Source of the DNA: Actinotalea alkalitolerans
GTDB taxonomy: Bacteria > Actinomycetota > Actinomycetes > Actinomycetales > Cellulomonadaceae
Assembly: GCF_023369855.1 (NCBI RefSeq)
Contig: NZ_JAMBPP010000001.1
Span: 1-64,000, forward strand
Length of the DNA stretch: 64,000 nt
Reading direction: 5' to 3'
Shown here piece after piece: positions 1 through 10,591 of the stretch. Under the pieces are notes generated by a model. The model was not told the origin of the DNA and did no database searches. It worked only from the letters and a program-made list of their open reading frames with translations. The stretch's first letter is position 1; each line of letters opens with the position of its first letter. Both the position numbers and the translations under genes were made by a program.

Positions 1-1
1 C

Positions 2-83
2 CGCGGAGCCAACCGGTCCCAGCGTCCCTCGTCGGAGGCCTTCCTGTCCTTCATCGCCGGCCAGTGGGCGCAGGCTGGCCCCC
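2..83 (+). CDS. Possible N-terminal fragment of an Xaa-Pro aminopeptidase (M24B), cut by a homopolymer block
   Basis: Reading frame 2 from the window edge gives NRSQRPSSEAFLSFIAGQWAQ. This resembles the conserved N-terminal segment of actinobacterial aminopeptidase P, which usually begins NRS-RP-SEAF--FI. The frame then enters a long G run followed by a C run, and nothing recognisable as the rest of a peptidase follows; the next gene is on the other strand. Either the gene is broken here or the sequence across the homopolymer is wrong. Identification rests on about 25 residues, so it is tentative. Confidence 0.35.
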
Positions 84-110
84 GGGGGGGGGGGGGGGGG
101 GCCCCCCCCC
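79..110. repeat. C5-G18-C9 homopolymer block
   Basis: Five C, eighteen G and nine C in direct succession. The G and C runs are self-complementary. No other run of this length occurs in the window. It could be a strong hairpin near the chitinase 3' end, or a gap-filling or base-calling artefact. Confidence 0.9.
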
Positions 111-146
111 GTCGTCGTGGGTGGGGCAGATCAGCGCCGCAGCGGG

Positions 147-2396
<2,250 letters not shown>

Positions 2397-2624
2397 CGAG
2401 ACGCTCACTCTCCTGAGGGTGGGACACGGATCCGGCACCCCGAGCGGCGCCCCGTGAGGGCGTCAGGGGTGTCGGCTGCCGCGGGCCCGGTCACACCGGC
2501 CCGCACCTGCGCACCTCTCCCGGCGGGACGTCCACCGGGGGTGCCCTGTCACCGTAGGCGCGCCGCCCCGTGGCGGTAAGTGTGGATTCCTCGTACATGG
2601 ACGCCCGACCACGTACGGGAACGC

Positions 2625-2657
2625 GCCCGCGCGACTCCGGTCAGAGCACGCGCGGGC
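2625..2657 (-). terminator. Hairpin downstream of the LuxR gene
   Basis: GCCCGCGCG (2625-2633) pairs perfectly with CGCGCGGGC (2649-2657) around a 15-nt loop, just past the LuxR stop codon. It has no T run, as is usual for high-GC actinobacterial terminators. Confidence 0.5.
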
Positions 2658-2675
2658 AGGTCGACGACCACCCGG

Positions 2676-4964
2676 TCAGCCCCCCGCGCGGTTGACCAGG
2701 ACGGCCAGCTCGAGGCGCGAGCAGGTGCCGAGCTTGCGGAACACGCGCGTCAGGTGGACCTCGATCGTGCGCACCGAGACGGACAGCGCCGCGGCCGCCT
2801 CACGGTTGGAGGCACCCGCGGCGACCACCTGCGCGACCTCCCGCTCACGCGGCGTCAGGCAGGCCGACCACACCAGACCGGGCGCACCCGTGTCACCAGG
2901 GTCACGACCGTGCCCCGCCAGCCCGGCACGCCGGCGGTCCTCACCCCTGCGGACGGGCACCCGATCGTGGGCCGTCCGCTCACCGAGCCCTCGAGCGAGC
3001 TCGGCCAGCGCACCCGCCCCCGCCTCCTCGAAGAGCTGACCGGCGGCGCGGAGATGGTCCCCGGCCGCCCGGCCGTGGCCCGGACCGTCGGTCAGGAGGG
3101 CCCGGGCCACGGCCAGGCGGGTCCTGCCCTGCTCGAGCGGGCTCCGCAGGGAACGCCCCAGGGCCAGGACCTCGCCCGCCAGCGCGTGCCGGTCACCGGC
3201 CGCCGCGCTCGTGACCTCGGCACGCGCGCGAGTCGCCGCCGCCGCGGAGGTCCACCGCGCCTCAGGACGCGCACGCAGCCTGGCCAGGGCCGCCCGGGCG
3301 GCGTCGGGACGTCCCGCGAGCGTCCACACCTCGACCGCCTCGAACCCGGGCAGCGGGAGACCCGCGGCCCCCGCCGGCTGCTCGTCGGCGAGGTCCAGGA
3401 GGGTCGCGGCGAGCTCGTGCTCGCCTGCGAAGCAGGAGGCGATCGCGCGGTTGACGAGCAGGCCGGTCCGCACCGGGTGACAAGGGGTCAGGGGAAGGAG
3501 CCGTTCGAGGCTCGCGGCCAGCTCGCCGGGTGCGCCCTGGGTGAAGAGCTCCAGGCGTCCGGCGAGCACGACTGCCAGGCCCGACAGCGGCAGTGCGACA
3601 GGGAGCCGCCCCGCGGCGTCGAGCAGGTCCTGGTTCGCCGTGCCCACCGTCCCGGCCCAGGTCTCCACGAGCACCCCGGCGACCCTCAGGTAGGCCTCGA
3701 CCAGCGGGGTCACGGCCTGCCGGGTGCAGGCCGGCGAGGCCCAGGCACGTTCGTGCCGTGTGTCCTCGCGCAGCGGGGCGAGCTCCGCCGCGGCCCGCGT
3801 CAGCACGCTGCGTGCGTCCTCGAAGCGGTCGGCCCCGGCCAGGCTCAGGGCCCGGCACGCCTGGGCCAGGGCGGCCGTCGTGCCGTGCTCGGCAGGGCGG
3901 GTGTCGAGCAGGTCGAGGCTCTCGTCCACGCTGCCCGCCAAGAGGTGCACGGCAGCCTGGACCAGGCTCTGCCACGGGTCCTCGCGCAGCACGCCCGAGG
4001 TCACGTCCAGGAGTCGTTGAGCCGCTCCCACGTCGGACCGCTCGGCGTGCAGCACCGCGGTGAGCAGCGCCTCCCGCGAGGAGCCGGCGGCAGCGGTGAG
4101 GTCGTCGGGCACCTGACCCGTGGCAAGGGTCACCGCGACCAGCAGCGGACCCAGCAGACCCTGGCGCGAACCCGCCGTGCGGACGGCCTCACCGAGCAGG
4201 TCGACCGCATCGACCACGTGCCCGGCGTGCAGGGCGGCGACCCCGGCGACTCCGAGCGCCTCGCCCCGCTGGGCCCCCCTGGCGTGGGCGGTGGCCTCGC
4301 GGGCCACGCGCTGGGCCCACACCGCTTCCCCTCGGGCCACCATCCGCCGGGCCACCCGCAGCAGGTCGGCCGCCAGACCGGGGTCACCCGCGAGGGTCGA
4401 CAACGCGGTGTGCCAGGTCGCCGCATCACGGTTGCCGTCCTGCGTGTGCACCGCCGCCAGCCGGCGGTGGGCGGCCGTGCGCTCGGTCATCGACGCCCCG
4501 GCATGGATCACCGAGCGCACCCTCGGGTCGACGATCCGCACGTGACCGGCGACCATCTCGAGGTGGTCCGCGGACCGGCTCGCCACGAGGGAGTCGATGT
4601 CCGTCCCGACCGCACGCAGCAGCACGTCGGTGCGGTCGACCACCGAGACCGACGCGACCAGGAGGATCTCCCTGTCGGTCGGCGTGAGGATGTCCACCGA
4701 CCCGGCCAGGTCGTCGTGCACGCCGGACGCCGCGGGCAGCGGGTCGGCGATCAGGGAGCCTCCGGCGAGCTCCGAGGGACTCAGCAGCCGGGCCGTCTCG
4801 ACGACGTCCGCGGGACGCACGCCGACGGATCGCACCAGGTGGGCGGCGACGTGCGGTGCGACCGGGACCGGCAGGGCCTCCCGGAGCTCGCGGAGTGCGT
4901 CGAGCAGTCCGGCCGGCGGGATCGCTGGGCCCACGGCGGACACCCCCCTGCCGTGCATCTCCAC
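2676..4964 (-). CDS. LuxR-family transcriptional regulator lacking the ATPase domain
   Basis: 762 residues from a GTG; a nearby ATG (4958) or the GTG preceded by AGGGGG (4943) are also possible starts. The last 65 residues form a LuxR-type HTH (LTPREREVAQVVAAGASNREAAAAL, then RTIEVHLTRVFRKLG). The body is alanine-rich, helical and repeat-like, resembling the C-terminal part of large LAL (MalT-like) regulators. No Walker A motif is visible, and the N-terminus corresponds to the region just after the ATPase core. LAL proteins are usually 850-1000 residues, so this one is N-terminally shortened. It may have lost ATP control or may use another signal. It is transcribed away from the chitinase promoter region; whether it regulates chitinase is unknown. 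Confidence 0.75.
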   Translation of the reverse strand: MEMHGRGVSAVGPAIPPAGLLDALRELREALPVPVAPHVAAHLVRSVGVRPADVVETARLLSPSELAGGSLIADPLPAASGVHDDLAGSVDILTPTDREILLVASVSVVDRTDVLLRAVGTDIDSLVASRSADHLEMVAGHVRIVDPRVRSVIHAGASMTERTAAHRRLAAVHTQDGNRDAATWHTALSTLAGDPGLAADLLRVARRMVARGEAVWAQRVAREATAHARGAQRGEALGVAGVAALHAGHVVDAVDLLGEAVRTAGSRQGLLGPLLVAVTLATGQVPDDLTAAAGSSREALLTAVLHAERSDVGAAQRLLDVTSGVLREDPWQSLVQAAVHLLAGSVDESLDLLDTRPAEHGTTAALAQACRALSLAGADRFEDARSVLTRAAAELAPLREDTRHERAWASPACTRQAVTPLVEAYLRVAGVLVETWAGTVGTANQDLLDAAGRLPVALPLSGLAVVLAGRLELFTQGAPGELAASLERLLPLTPCHPVRTGLLVNRAIASCFAGEHELAATLLDLADEQPAGAAGLPLPGFEAVEVWTLAGRPDAARAALARLRARPEARWTSAAAATRARAEVTSAAAGDRHALAGEVLALGRSLRSPLEQGRTRLAVARALLTDGPGHGRAAGDHLRAAGQLFEEAGAGALAELARGLGERTAHDRVPVRRGEDRRRAGLAGHGRDPGDTGAPGLVWSACLTPREREVAQVVAAGASNREAAAALSVSVRTIEVHLTRVFRKLGTCSRLELAVLVNRAGG

Positions 4965-5039
4965 CCCCGCGAGCCCCGCTGCCCATGCCCTGCGAGCCGG
5001 ACGCTAGCAGCACCGGGCGGACGCTGCGAGGATGGCCGG

Positions 5040-5924
5040 ATGACCACTGCAGCGGTGACCGGCGCGTACGGCAAGGCAGGACGAGGGGTCGTCGCCGACC
5101 TCTCGTACGGCAAGGCAGGACGAGGGGTCGTCGCCGACCTCCTCGAGCACGGGTACGAGGTGCTGGCCACCGACCTGGCAGGTCCACCCGGGGCCGACGC
5201 CGGTCTGGGCGCCGACCTGGTCGTCGCGGACCTGACCGACTACGGACAGGTCGTCGAGGTGCTGGCCGGGGCCGACGTCGTCGTGCACCTGGGCAACATC
5301 CCCGCACCGGGCCGGGCCACCGCGCCCGAGACGATCAACCGGAACACGGCGATGAACACCAACGTCTTCCTCGCCGCCGCGCGGCTGGGCCTGCGCAAGG
5401 TCGTGTGGGCCTCGAGCGAGACGACGCTCGGCCTGCCCTTCGACACCCCGCCGCGCTACGCACCGGTCGACGAGGCGCACTTCCCGCTGCCGACCACCAC
5501 CTACGCGCTGTCCAAGGTGCTCGGTGAGGAGACCGCCCGCCACGTGTCCGCGTGGTCGGGGATGCCGTTCGTGGGGCTGAGGCTGTCCAACATCCACCGT
5601 CCGCAGGACTACGCAGCGGTCCCCGGGTACTGGTCCGACGCACGGTCACGGCTGTGGAACCTGTGGGGCTACGTCGACGTGCGTGACGTCGCGACAGCCT
5701 GCCGGCTCGCGCTCGAGACCGAGACGACGGGCTCGCACAACGTCATCATCGCCGCGGCCGACACGATCATGGACCGTCCCTCGCGCGACCTGCTCGCCGA
5801 GGTCTTCCCGGGCGTCGCGCTGACCCGCGAGATCGGCGAGTTCGAGACGCTCCTGGCGATCGACGTGGCACGCGAGCTGTTCGGGTACGAGCCCGCGCAC
5901 TCGTGGCGCGACCACGTGGGCTGA
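5040..5924 (+). CDS. NAD(P)-dependent epimerase/dehydratase family oxidoreductase with duplicated nucleotide-binding segment
   Basis: 294 residues from the ATG at 5040, with GAGGA upstream. It is an extended short-chain dehydrogenase: N-terminal Rossmann fold, a TYALSK segment carrying the YxxxK catalytic pair, and NxN and WASSET elements typical of sugar-nucleotide epimerase-like enzymes. The beginning reads TGAYGKAGRGVVADLSYGKAGRGVVADLLEHGYEV, so 13 residues spanning the glycine-rich loop and first helix occur twice in tandem. This is encoded by an exact 38-bp repeat at 39-bp spacing. Normal family members have one copy, so cofactor binding may be altered. The substrate is unknown; hexuronate and other sugar metabolism nearby fits a sugar dehydrogenase or epimerase. 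Confidence 0.8.
   Translation: MTTAAVTGAYGKAGRGVVADLSYGKAGRGVVADLLEHGYEVLATDLAGPPGADAGLGADLVVADLTDYGQVVEVLAGADVVVHLGNIPAPGRATAPETINRNTAMNTNVFLAAARLGLRKVVWASSETTLGLPFDTPPRYAPVDEAHFPLPTTTYALSKVLGEETARHVSAWSGMPFVGLRLSNIHRPQDYAAVPGYWSDARSRLWNLWGYVDVRDVATACRLALETETTGSHNVIIAAADTIMDRPSRDLLAEVFPGVALTREIGEFETLLAIDVARELFGYEPAHSWRDHVG
5065..5141 (+). repeat. 38-bp exact tandem duplication inside the epimerase gene
   Basis: Copies at 5065-5102 and 5104-5141 match at every base and are 39 bp apart, so the frame is kept. The duplicated segment encodes the NAD(P)-binding glycine loop. Confidence 0.95.
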
Positions 5925-5988
5925 GCCCGGTCCCGCCGCCCTGATCCCGAGCCGCCGCCCCCGTCGTGACGGCCCGGGGTGCGCGCGG

Positions 5989-6741
5989 TCAGTGGAACCA
6001 GGTGCCGCCGTTGACGTCCAGGACCGTCCCGGTGGTGAACGACGCGGCCGGTGAGGCCAGGAACAGCACCGCGGCAGCGACGTCTGCAGGCAGCCCGGCC
6101 CGGCCGAGCGGGGTCCCCGCCACCGCGGCGCGCTGGCCGGCCTCGGGGGTGAACGTCGCGTGGAACGGGGTCTCGCCGATGAAGCCCGGGGCGATCGAGT
6201 TGACCGTGATCCCCCGTGGCCCCAGCTCCTTGGCCAGGCCGCGGGTGAACCCGTCCAGCGCCGACTTGGCCGCGGCGTAGGCCACCGCACCGCCGCCGCC
6301 ACCGTTCTGCCCGGCCTGAGAGCCGATCGAGACGATGCGACCGCCGTCGGGCATCGTCGCGAGCACTGCGCGGGTCACGAAGAAGGTGCTGGTGAGGTTG
6401 ACGTCCAGGACCGCGCGCCAGTGCTCGTCGGTCATCTCGGCGAGCGGGTGCCGACCGACCAGGCCTCCGGCGTTGTTGACCAGCACGTCGAACCCGCCAC
6501 CCAGCGCCTGGGCGGCCTGCGCGACGACGTCGTCCACCTGGTCGCTCCGGGTCGCGTCCAGGGGCAGCGCGAGCGAGGTGCGTCCGAGCGAGGTGATCTC
6601 CGCAGCGACCTCGGCCCCGTCGTGCGAGCGGTAGGTCAGGGCGACGTCGGCCCCCGCCCGCGCGAGCTCGAGGGCGACCGCGCGGCCGATGCCGGTGCCT
6701 CCGCCGGTGACGAGAGCACGCTTGCCGGTCAGGTCGAGCAC
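5989..6741 (-). CDS. Short-chain dehydrogenase/reductase (KduD/FabG type) of the KDG operon
   Basis: 250 residues, the usual length for a classical SDR. TGGGTGIG is the cofactor loop, NNAG follows beta-4, and SIGSQAG and YAAAK provide the catalytic Ser, Tyr and Lys. It starts 46 bp after kdgK in the same direction and ends the operon kdgA-kdgK-SDR. Given these partners, a plausible substrate is a deoxyketo-uronate or a related sugar acid, as in KduD or the DEH reductases that feed 2-keto-3-deoxygluconate. Sequence alone cannot separate these from other FabG-like enzymes. Confidence 0.85.
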   Translation of the reverse strand: MLDLTGKRALVTGGGTGIGRAVALELARAGADVALTYRSHDGAEVAAEITSLGRTSLALPLDATRSDQVDDVVAQAAQALGGGFDVLVNNAGGLVGRHPLAEMTDEHWRAVLDVNLTSTFFVTRAVLATMPDGGRIVSIGSQAGQNGGGGGAVAYAAAKSALDGFTRGLAKELGPRGITVNSIAPGFIGETPFHATFTPEAGQRAAVAGTPLGRAGLPADVAAAVLFLASPAASFTTGTVLDVNGGTWFH

Positions 6742-6787
6742 GGGGTCTCCTCGGTCGAGCGGTCGGTCGTGGCGTGCAGGGAGCGGG

Positions 6788-7891
6788 TCAGCGGTCGACG
6801 CGGGCGCTGCCGCCGCCGGCCAGCTTGAGGACCTCGGCCTTGGTGACCATGGTCGTGTCGCCGGGGGTGGTCATCGCCAGGGCCCCGTGCGCGGCGCCGT
6901 ACTCGACGGCCGTCTGCAGGTCCTGGCCGTCGAGCAGGCCGTAGATCAGGCCCGACGCGAACGAGTCGCCACCGCCGACGCGGTCCATGATCTCGAGCTT
7001 CTCGCGGTGCGTGGACTGCACGACCCCGGTCTGCGGGGACCAGGCCAGAGCGCCCCAGTCGTTGACGCTCGCCGAGTGCACGGTCCGCATGGTGGTGCCG
7101 ATGACCTGGAAGTTCGGGTACGCGGCAGCGGCGGTCTCGATCATCGCGGCGAACTTGTCCACCTCGAGGGCCGAGAGGTTGTCGTCCACGCCCTCGACCT
7201 CGAAGCCGAGGCTCGCGGTGAAGTCCTCCTCGTTGCCGATCATCACGTCGATCGACTTGGCGATCTCCTGGTTGACCTCCTGGGCCTTGGCGTGGCCGCC
7301 GATCGCCTTCCACAGGCTCGGCCGGTAGTTGAGGTCGTAGGAGACGACGGTGCCGTGCTTCTTGGCCGCGGTCACGGCCTCGATCACGACCTCGGCGGAG
7401 GACTCGCTGAGCGCCGCGAAGATGCCACCGGTGTGCAGCCAGCGCACCCCCAGCTCACCGAAGAGGTGGTCCCAGTCGACGTCGCCGGGCTTCATCTGCG
7501 ACGCAGCGGTCAGGCCGCGGTCGGAGACACCGACCGCGCCGCGCACGCCGAAACCGCGCTCGGTGAAGTTCAGACCGTTGCGCACCCCGCGGCCGATGCC
7601 GTCGTAGGGCACCCACTGGATGAACTGCGTGTCGAGCCCACCGGTGAGGATGAAGTCCTCGACCAGGCGCCCGATCTCGTTGTCGGCCAGGGCCGTCACG
7701 ATCGCGCCGCGCAGCCCGAAGGCGCGACGCAGGCCGCGGGCGACGTTGTACTCCCCGCCACCCTCCCAGGCGCGGAAGGAGCGAGCGGTACGGATGCGCC
7801 CCTCGCCCGGGTCCAGGCGCAGCATGACCTCGCCCAGGGACACCGCGTCGTAGCGGCACTCGGAGGCGGGGCGGAGGGTGAGGTCGGCCAT
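6788..7891 (-). CDS. kdgK: 2-keto-3-deoxygluconate kinase (PfkB family)
   Basis: 367 residues. It is a ribokinase-fold sugar kinase: an N-terminal GGGEYNVARGL substrate-binding motif (residues 44-54) and a C-terminal GGGDSFASG motif whose Asp is the catalytic base. It would phosphorylate 2-keto-3-deoxygluconate to KDPG in the cytoplasm, supplying the aldolase encoded immediately upstream. It lies 72 bp after kdgA and 46 bp before the SDR gene, forming one operon. The adjacent KDPG aldolase makes this assignment much stronger than for an isolated PfkB protein. Confidence 0.9.
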   Translation of the reverse strand: MADLTLRPASECRYDAVSLGEVMLRLDPGEGRIRTARSFRAWEGGGEYNVARGLRRAFGLRGAIVTALADNEIGRLVEDFILTGGLDTQFIQWVPYDGIGRGVRNGLNFTERGFGVRGAVGVSDRGLTAASQMKPGDVDWDHLFGELGVRWLHTGGIFAALSESSAEVVIEAVTAAKKHGTVVSYDLNYRPSLWKAIGGHAKAQEVNQEIAKSIDVMIGNEEDFTASLGFEVEGVDDNLSALEVDKFAAMIETAAAAYPNFQVIGTTMRTVHSASVNDWGALAWSPQTGVVQSTHREKLEIMDRVGGGDSFASGLIYGLLDGQDLQTAVEYGAAHGALAMTTPGDTTMVTKAEVLKLAGGGSARVDR

Positions 7892-7963
7892 GGTCAGGCT
7901 CCTTCGTCTGGGTCCGGCGGTCGGCGGGAGGGGTCGGGCGGGTCGGCGGGTGAGGCGGGTGGC

Positions 7964-8587
7964 TCAGCCCTTGGTCAGGGCCACCGCGTCGGCGGTGAGC
8001 TGGGTGATCCCGGCGAAGTCGCCGGCGCGCACGCGGTCCCGGGGGACCATCCAGGAGCCGCCGACGGCAGCGACCGACGCGATGCTGAGGTAGTCCTGGA
8101 GGTTCTTGGGGCCGATCCCGCCGGTGGGCACGAAGCTCACGCCGCCGAAGGGCGCCGCGAGCGCGGCGATGGCCGGTGCGCCGCCCGAGGTGCCCGCCGG
8201 GAAGAACTTCACGGTGGTGAGCCCGAGCTCGAGGGCTGCCTGGATCTCGGTCGCGGTGACCGCGCCGGGCAGGGCCAGCACACCATGCTCCTGGCAGCGC
8301 TCGACGACCGCGCGGCTCAGACCGGGCGAGACGACGTAGCTCGCCCCGGCGGCCACGGCCTGGTCGACCTGGGCGGGGGTCAGGACGGTGCCGGCGCCGA
8401 CGAGGATGTCGCCGCGGTCGGCCATGGCGCGGATCGAGTCCTGCGCGGCGGCCGTGCGGAAGGTGACCTCGGCGACGGGCAGGCCGCCGTCGACCAGGGC
8501 ACCGGCCAGGGCGTGGGCGTCGGCGGCGTCGTCGAGGACGACCACCGGGACGAGGCGGGCCGCGCTGAGGGCTGCAAGGGTGTCCAT
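7964..8587 (-). CDS. kdgA: KDPG (2-keto-3-deoxy-6-phosphogluconate) aldolase
   Basis: 207 residues from the ATG at 8587; a 20-codon upstream extension does not look like protein of this family. Class I aldolase of the Eda family: EVTFRT carries the catalytic Glu40, TTVKFFPA carries the Schiff-base Lys127, and GAGTVL and PTGGI are the typical phosphate-site loops. It cleaves KDPG to pyruvate and glyceraldehyde-3-phosphate, the last step of hexuronate catabolism. It is the first gene of kdgA-kdgK-SDR, separated from the upstream IclR gene by a terminator hairpin and about 100 bp of possible promoter sequence. Confidence 0.92.
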   Translation of the reverse strand: MDTLAALSAARLVPVVVLDDAADAHALAGALVDGGLPVAEVTFRTAAAQDSIRAMADRGDILVGAGTVLTPAQVDQAVAAGASYVVSPGLSRAVVERCQEHGVLALPGAVTATEIQAALELGLTTVKFFPAGTSGGAPAIAALAAPFGGVSFVPTGGIGPKNLQDYLSIASVAAVGGSWMVPRDRVRAGDFAGITQLTADAVALTKG

Positions 8588-8690
8588 CGTGGGTTCCGTT
8601 CCGCTAGGCGAAATGCATGTATCGCTCTCCGGAATCAAGGATGCCACAGGGACCCGGGGAACTCAACAGGTCTCGCCCGCCGGGTCGCCA
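8588..8690 (-). promoter_or_regulatory. Probable kdgA promoter/operator region
   Basis: This is the only non-hairpin sequence between the IclR stop and kdgA. It is less GC-rich than its surroundings around CGATACATGCATTTCG (8602-8617 region), which is centred on the palindrome ATGCAT, with TTGATT upstream on the reverse strand. It is a plausible target for the neighbouring IclR protein, but this is inference. Confidence 0.3.
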
Positions 8691-8723
8691 GGGCGCGTGG
8701 CCGGGACGGTCGGCCACGCGCCC
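8691..8723 (-). terminator. Terminator hairpin after the IclR gene
   Basis: A perfect 13-bp stem (8691-8703 with 8711-8723) and a 7-nt loop, one base past the IclR stop. It insulates kdgA from IclR transcription. Confidence 0.75.
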
Positions 8724-8724
8724 C

Positions 8725-9489
8725 TCACGGTCGGGGCAGCGTCAGACCGGGGGGCAGCAGCCCGGGGAGCGTGCGGCAGATCTCCTGGTGCAGGGCGGTC
8801 AGCCGTTCCGGGGTCATCCGCTCGGCCGGGGCCGTGACGCTGACTGCCGCGATCGCCGCCCCCGAGCGCAGCAGGGGCACCGCCAGGCAGCTGATCCCCG
8901 GCTCGTTCTCCTGCTCCTCGGTCGCGAAGCCGGTCGCCCGCGCGCTCTCCAGCACCGTCCAGACCCGATCGAGGTCCACCGCACCCCGCTCACCCGCGGC
9001 CTGCACGTACCCCGCGAGCATCGTCCGGTCGGTCCCGCGGTAGGCCAGCAGCGCGCGCCCCAGCGCCGTGGTGACCGCCGGGCTGCGCCGCCCGACAGCC
9101 GACCACACCCGCACCGAGCGCTGCGGTTCGACCTTGTCCAGGTAGACCACGTGCGTCCCGCTGAGCACCCCCAGGTGCACCAGCTCGTCAGCCACCCCGC
9201 ACAGGGCGACCAGCGCCGGGTGCAGCAGCACCGGCAGGTTCTCGTCGCTGAAGAAGTCCTCGGCGAGCTGGGTCGCCGAGGGCCCCAGCAGGTACGCCCC
9301 CGACGTCGGGTCCTGGGTCACGAAGCCGCGGAAGCGCAGTGCCGCCAGGGCGCGGTGCACGGTGGTCTTGTTCAGCCCCAGGGCCGACGCGAGCTCGGCC
9401 AGGCTGCGTCCGTGCGCGCCGGCGCGCGCCAGCTCCTCGAGGGTGAGCAGAGCGCGGTCCACGCTCTCCACGGGTGAGGTCTCGGTCAT
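8725..9489 (-). CDS. IclR-family transcriptional regulator
   Basis: 254 residues from the ATG at 9489, preceded by AGGAG at 5 nt; the longer open frame upstream has no ribosome site. An N-terminal winged HTH (SLAELASALGLNKTTVHRALAALRFRGFV) is followed by an IclR effector-binding domain. It sits between the kdgA operon and a divergent LacI gene. IclR proteins such as KdgR control KDG and pectin/uronate genes in other bacteria, so control of kdgA-kdgK-SDR is likely but not proven. Confidence 0.88.
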   Translation of the reverse strand: MTETSPVESVDRALLTLEELARAGAHGRSLAELASALGLNKTTVHRALAALRFRGFVTQDPTSGAYLLGPSATQLAEDFFSDENLPVLLHPALVALCGVADELVHLGVLSGTHVVYLDKVEPQRSVRVWSAVGRRSPAVTTALGRALLAYRGTDRTMLAGYVQAAGERGAVDLDRVWTVLESARATGFATEEQENEPGISCLAVPLLRSGAAIAAVSVTAPAERMTPERLTALHQEICRTLPGLLPPGLTLPRP

Positions 9490-9535
9490 GTCGCTCCTCG
9501 CATCAGACCCCAGTGTGCCGCCCGTCGCCCCCGTC

Positions 9536-9557
9536 GAGGTCCGCGAACCTCTAGCCT
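9536..9557. promoter_or_regulatory. Inverted repeat and -10-like box between divergent IclR and LacI genes
   Basis: GAGGT-6 nt-ACCTC (9536-9551) is followed directly by TAGCCT (9552-9557), six bases before the GTG of the LacI gene. TAGCCT fits a -10 element for a leaderless transcript, and the repeat would overlap the promoter as an operator. Confidence 0.4.
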
Positions 9558-9563
9558 GGGTCC

Positions 9564-10589
9564 GTGCGCGCATCCGTGACGTTGAGCCAGGTCGCCCGCG
9601 AGGCGGGGGTGTCGCTGGCCACCGCGTCACGCGCGATCAACGGCAGCGCCAACCGCACCGTGCGCCCCGACCTGCGCGACCGCGTGCTCGAGGCCGCGGA
9701 GCGACTGCGCTACTCCCCCGACGCCAACGCCCAGGCCATGGCCCGCGGTCGCACCACCTCGCTCGGGCTCATCGTCCACGACATCGCCGACCCCTACTTC
9801 TCCTCGATCGCGGCCGGGGTCGGCCTCGCTGCCGAGCGGGCCGACCTCGCAGTGACCCTGGCCAGCACCCAGCACGACCCCTCGCGCGAGCCCCGGTTCG
9901 TCGAGCTGCTCACCCGCCAGCGAGCCCGCGCGATCATCGTCGCGGGCGGACGACGGGACGACGACGAGGCCAACGGTCGCATGCGCGAGGCCCTCGAGGA
10001 CTTCCGTCACTCCGGAGGCACGGTCGCGCTCATCGGCCAGCCCCTGCTCGACGTCGACACCGTCGTGATCAGCAACCGGAGCAGCTCGGCCGACCTCGCC
10101 CGCGCCCTGCACGAGCACGGCTACCGGCGGTTCGGTGTCCTGGCCGGCCCGACCGACCACCTCACCGCCTGCGACCGGCTCGCCGGCTTCACCGAGGCCC
10201 TCGACGAGCTCGGTACCCCGCCGCCCGAGGGCGCCGTCGTGCACTCGGCCTTCACCCGCGACGGGGGGTACGAGGCGATGAGCACCCTGCTGCGCCAGGG
10301 CCCACCGGTCGAGCTGGTCTTCGCGGTCAACGACGTCATGGCCGTCGGCGCGATCGCCGCGGCCCGCGACCGCGGGACGGCCGTGCCGCAGGACGTCGCA
10401 GTGGCCGGGTTCGACGACATCGTGACGCTGCGCGACATCACCCCGGCGCTGACCACCGTGCGGGTGCCGCTCATCGAGGTGGGGATCGCCGCGACCGAGC
10501 TGGCGCTGGCCGCGCCCGGGGACGAACCACGCCTGGTCCACGTCGGTGGCACCGTGGTGCTCCGCGAGTCCACCCCGCCGCGCGGCTGA
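9564..10589 (+). CDS. LacI-family transcriptional regulator
   Basis: 341 residues from a GTG. The N-terminal LacI HTH reads TLSQVAREAGVSLATASRAINGS, followed by the hinge helix (residues about 50-60) and a periplasmic-binding-like sugar sensor domain (VFAVNDVMAVGAI and AGFDDI motifs). No Shine-Dalgarno is visible, and TAGCCT lies six bases upstream, so the transcript may be leaderless. It ends 2 bp from the convergent Gfo/Idh gene of the ABC operon. It is one candidate for the regulator that binds the GGAAAGCGCTTTCC sites at 15.56, 24.80 and 33.46 kb. Confidence 0.9.
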   Translation: MRASVTLSQVAREAGVSLATASRAINGSANRTVRPDLRDRVLEAAERLRYSPDANAQAMARGRTTSLGLIVHDIADPYFSSIAAGVGLAAERADLAVTLASTQHDPSREPRFVELLTRQRARAIIVAGGRRDDDEANGRMREALEDFRHSGGTVALIGQPLLDVDTVVISNRSSSADLARALHEHGYRRFGVLAGPTDHLTACDRLAGFTEALDELGTPPPEGAVVHSAFTRDGGYEAMSTLLRQGPPVELVFAVNDVMAVGAIAAARDRGTAVPQDVAVAGFDDIVTLRDITPALTTVRVPLIEVGIAATELALAAPGDEPRLVHVGGTVVLRESTPPRG

Positions 10590-10591
10590 CC

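Noticed and set aside
2580-5924. 1114-residue forward open frame over the LuxR gene
   Set aside because: Only the part from 5040 is protein-like; the rest is an Arg/Gly/Pro-rich shadow of the reverse-strand LuxR gene, as expected at this GC content.
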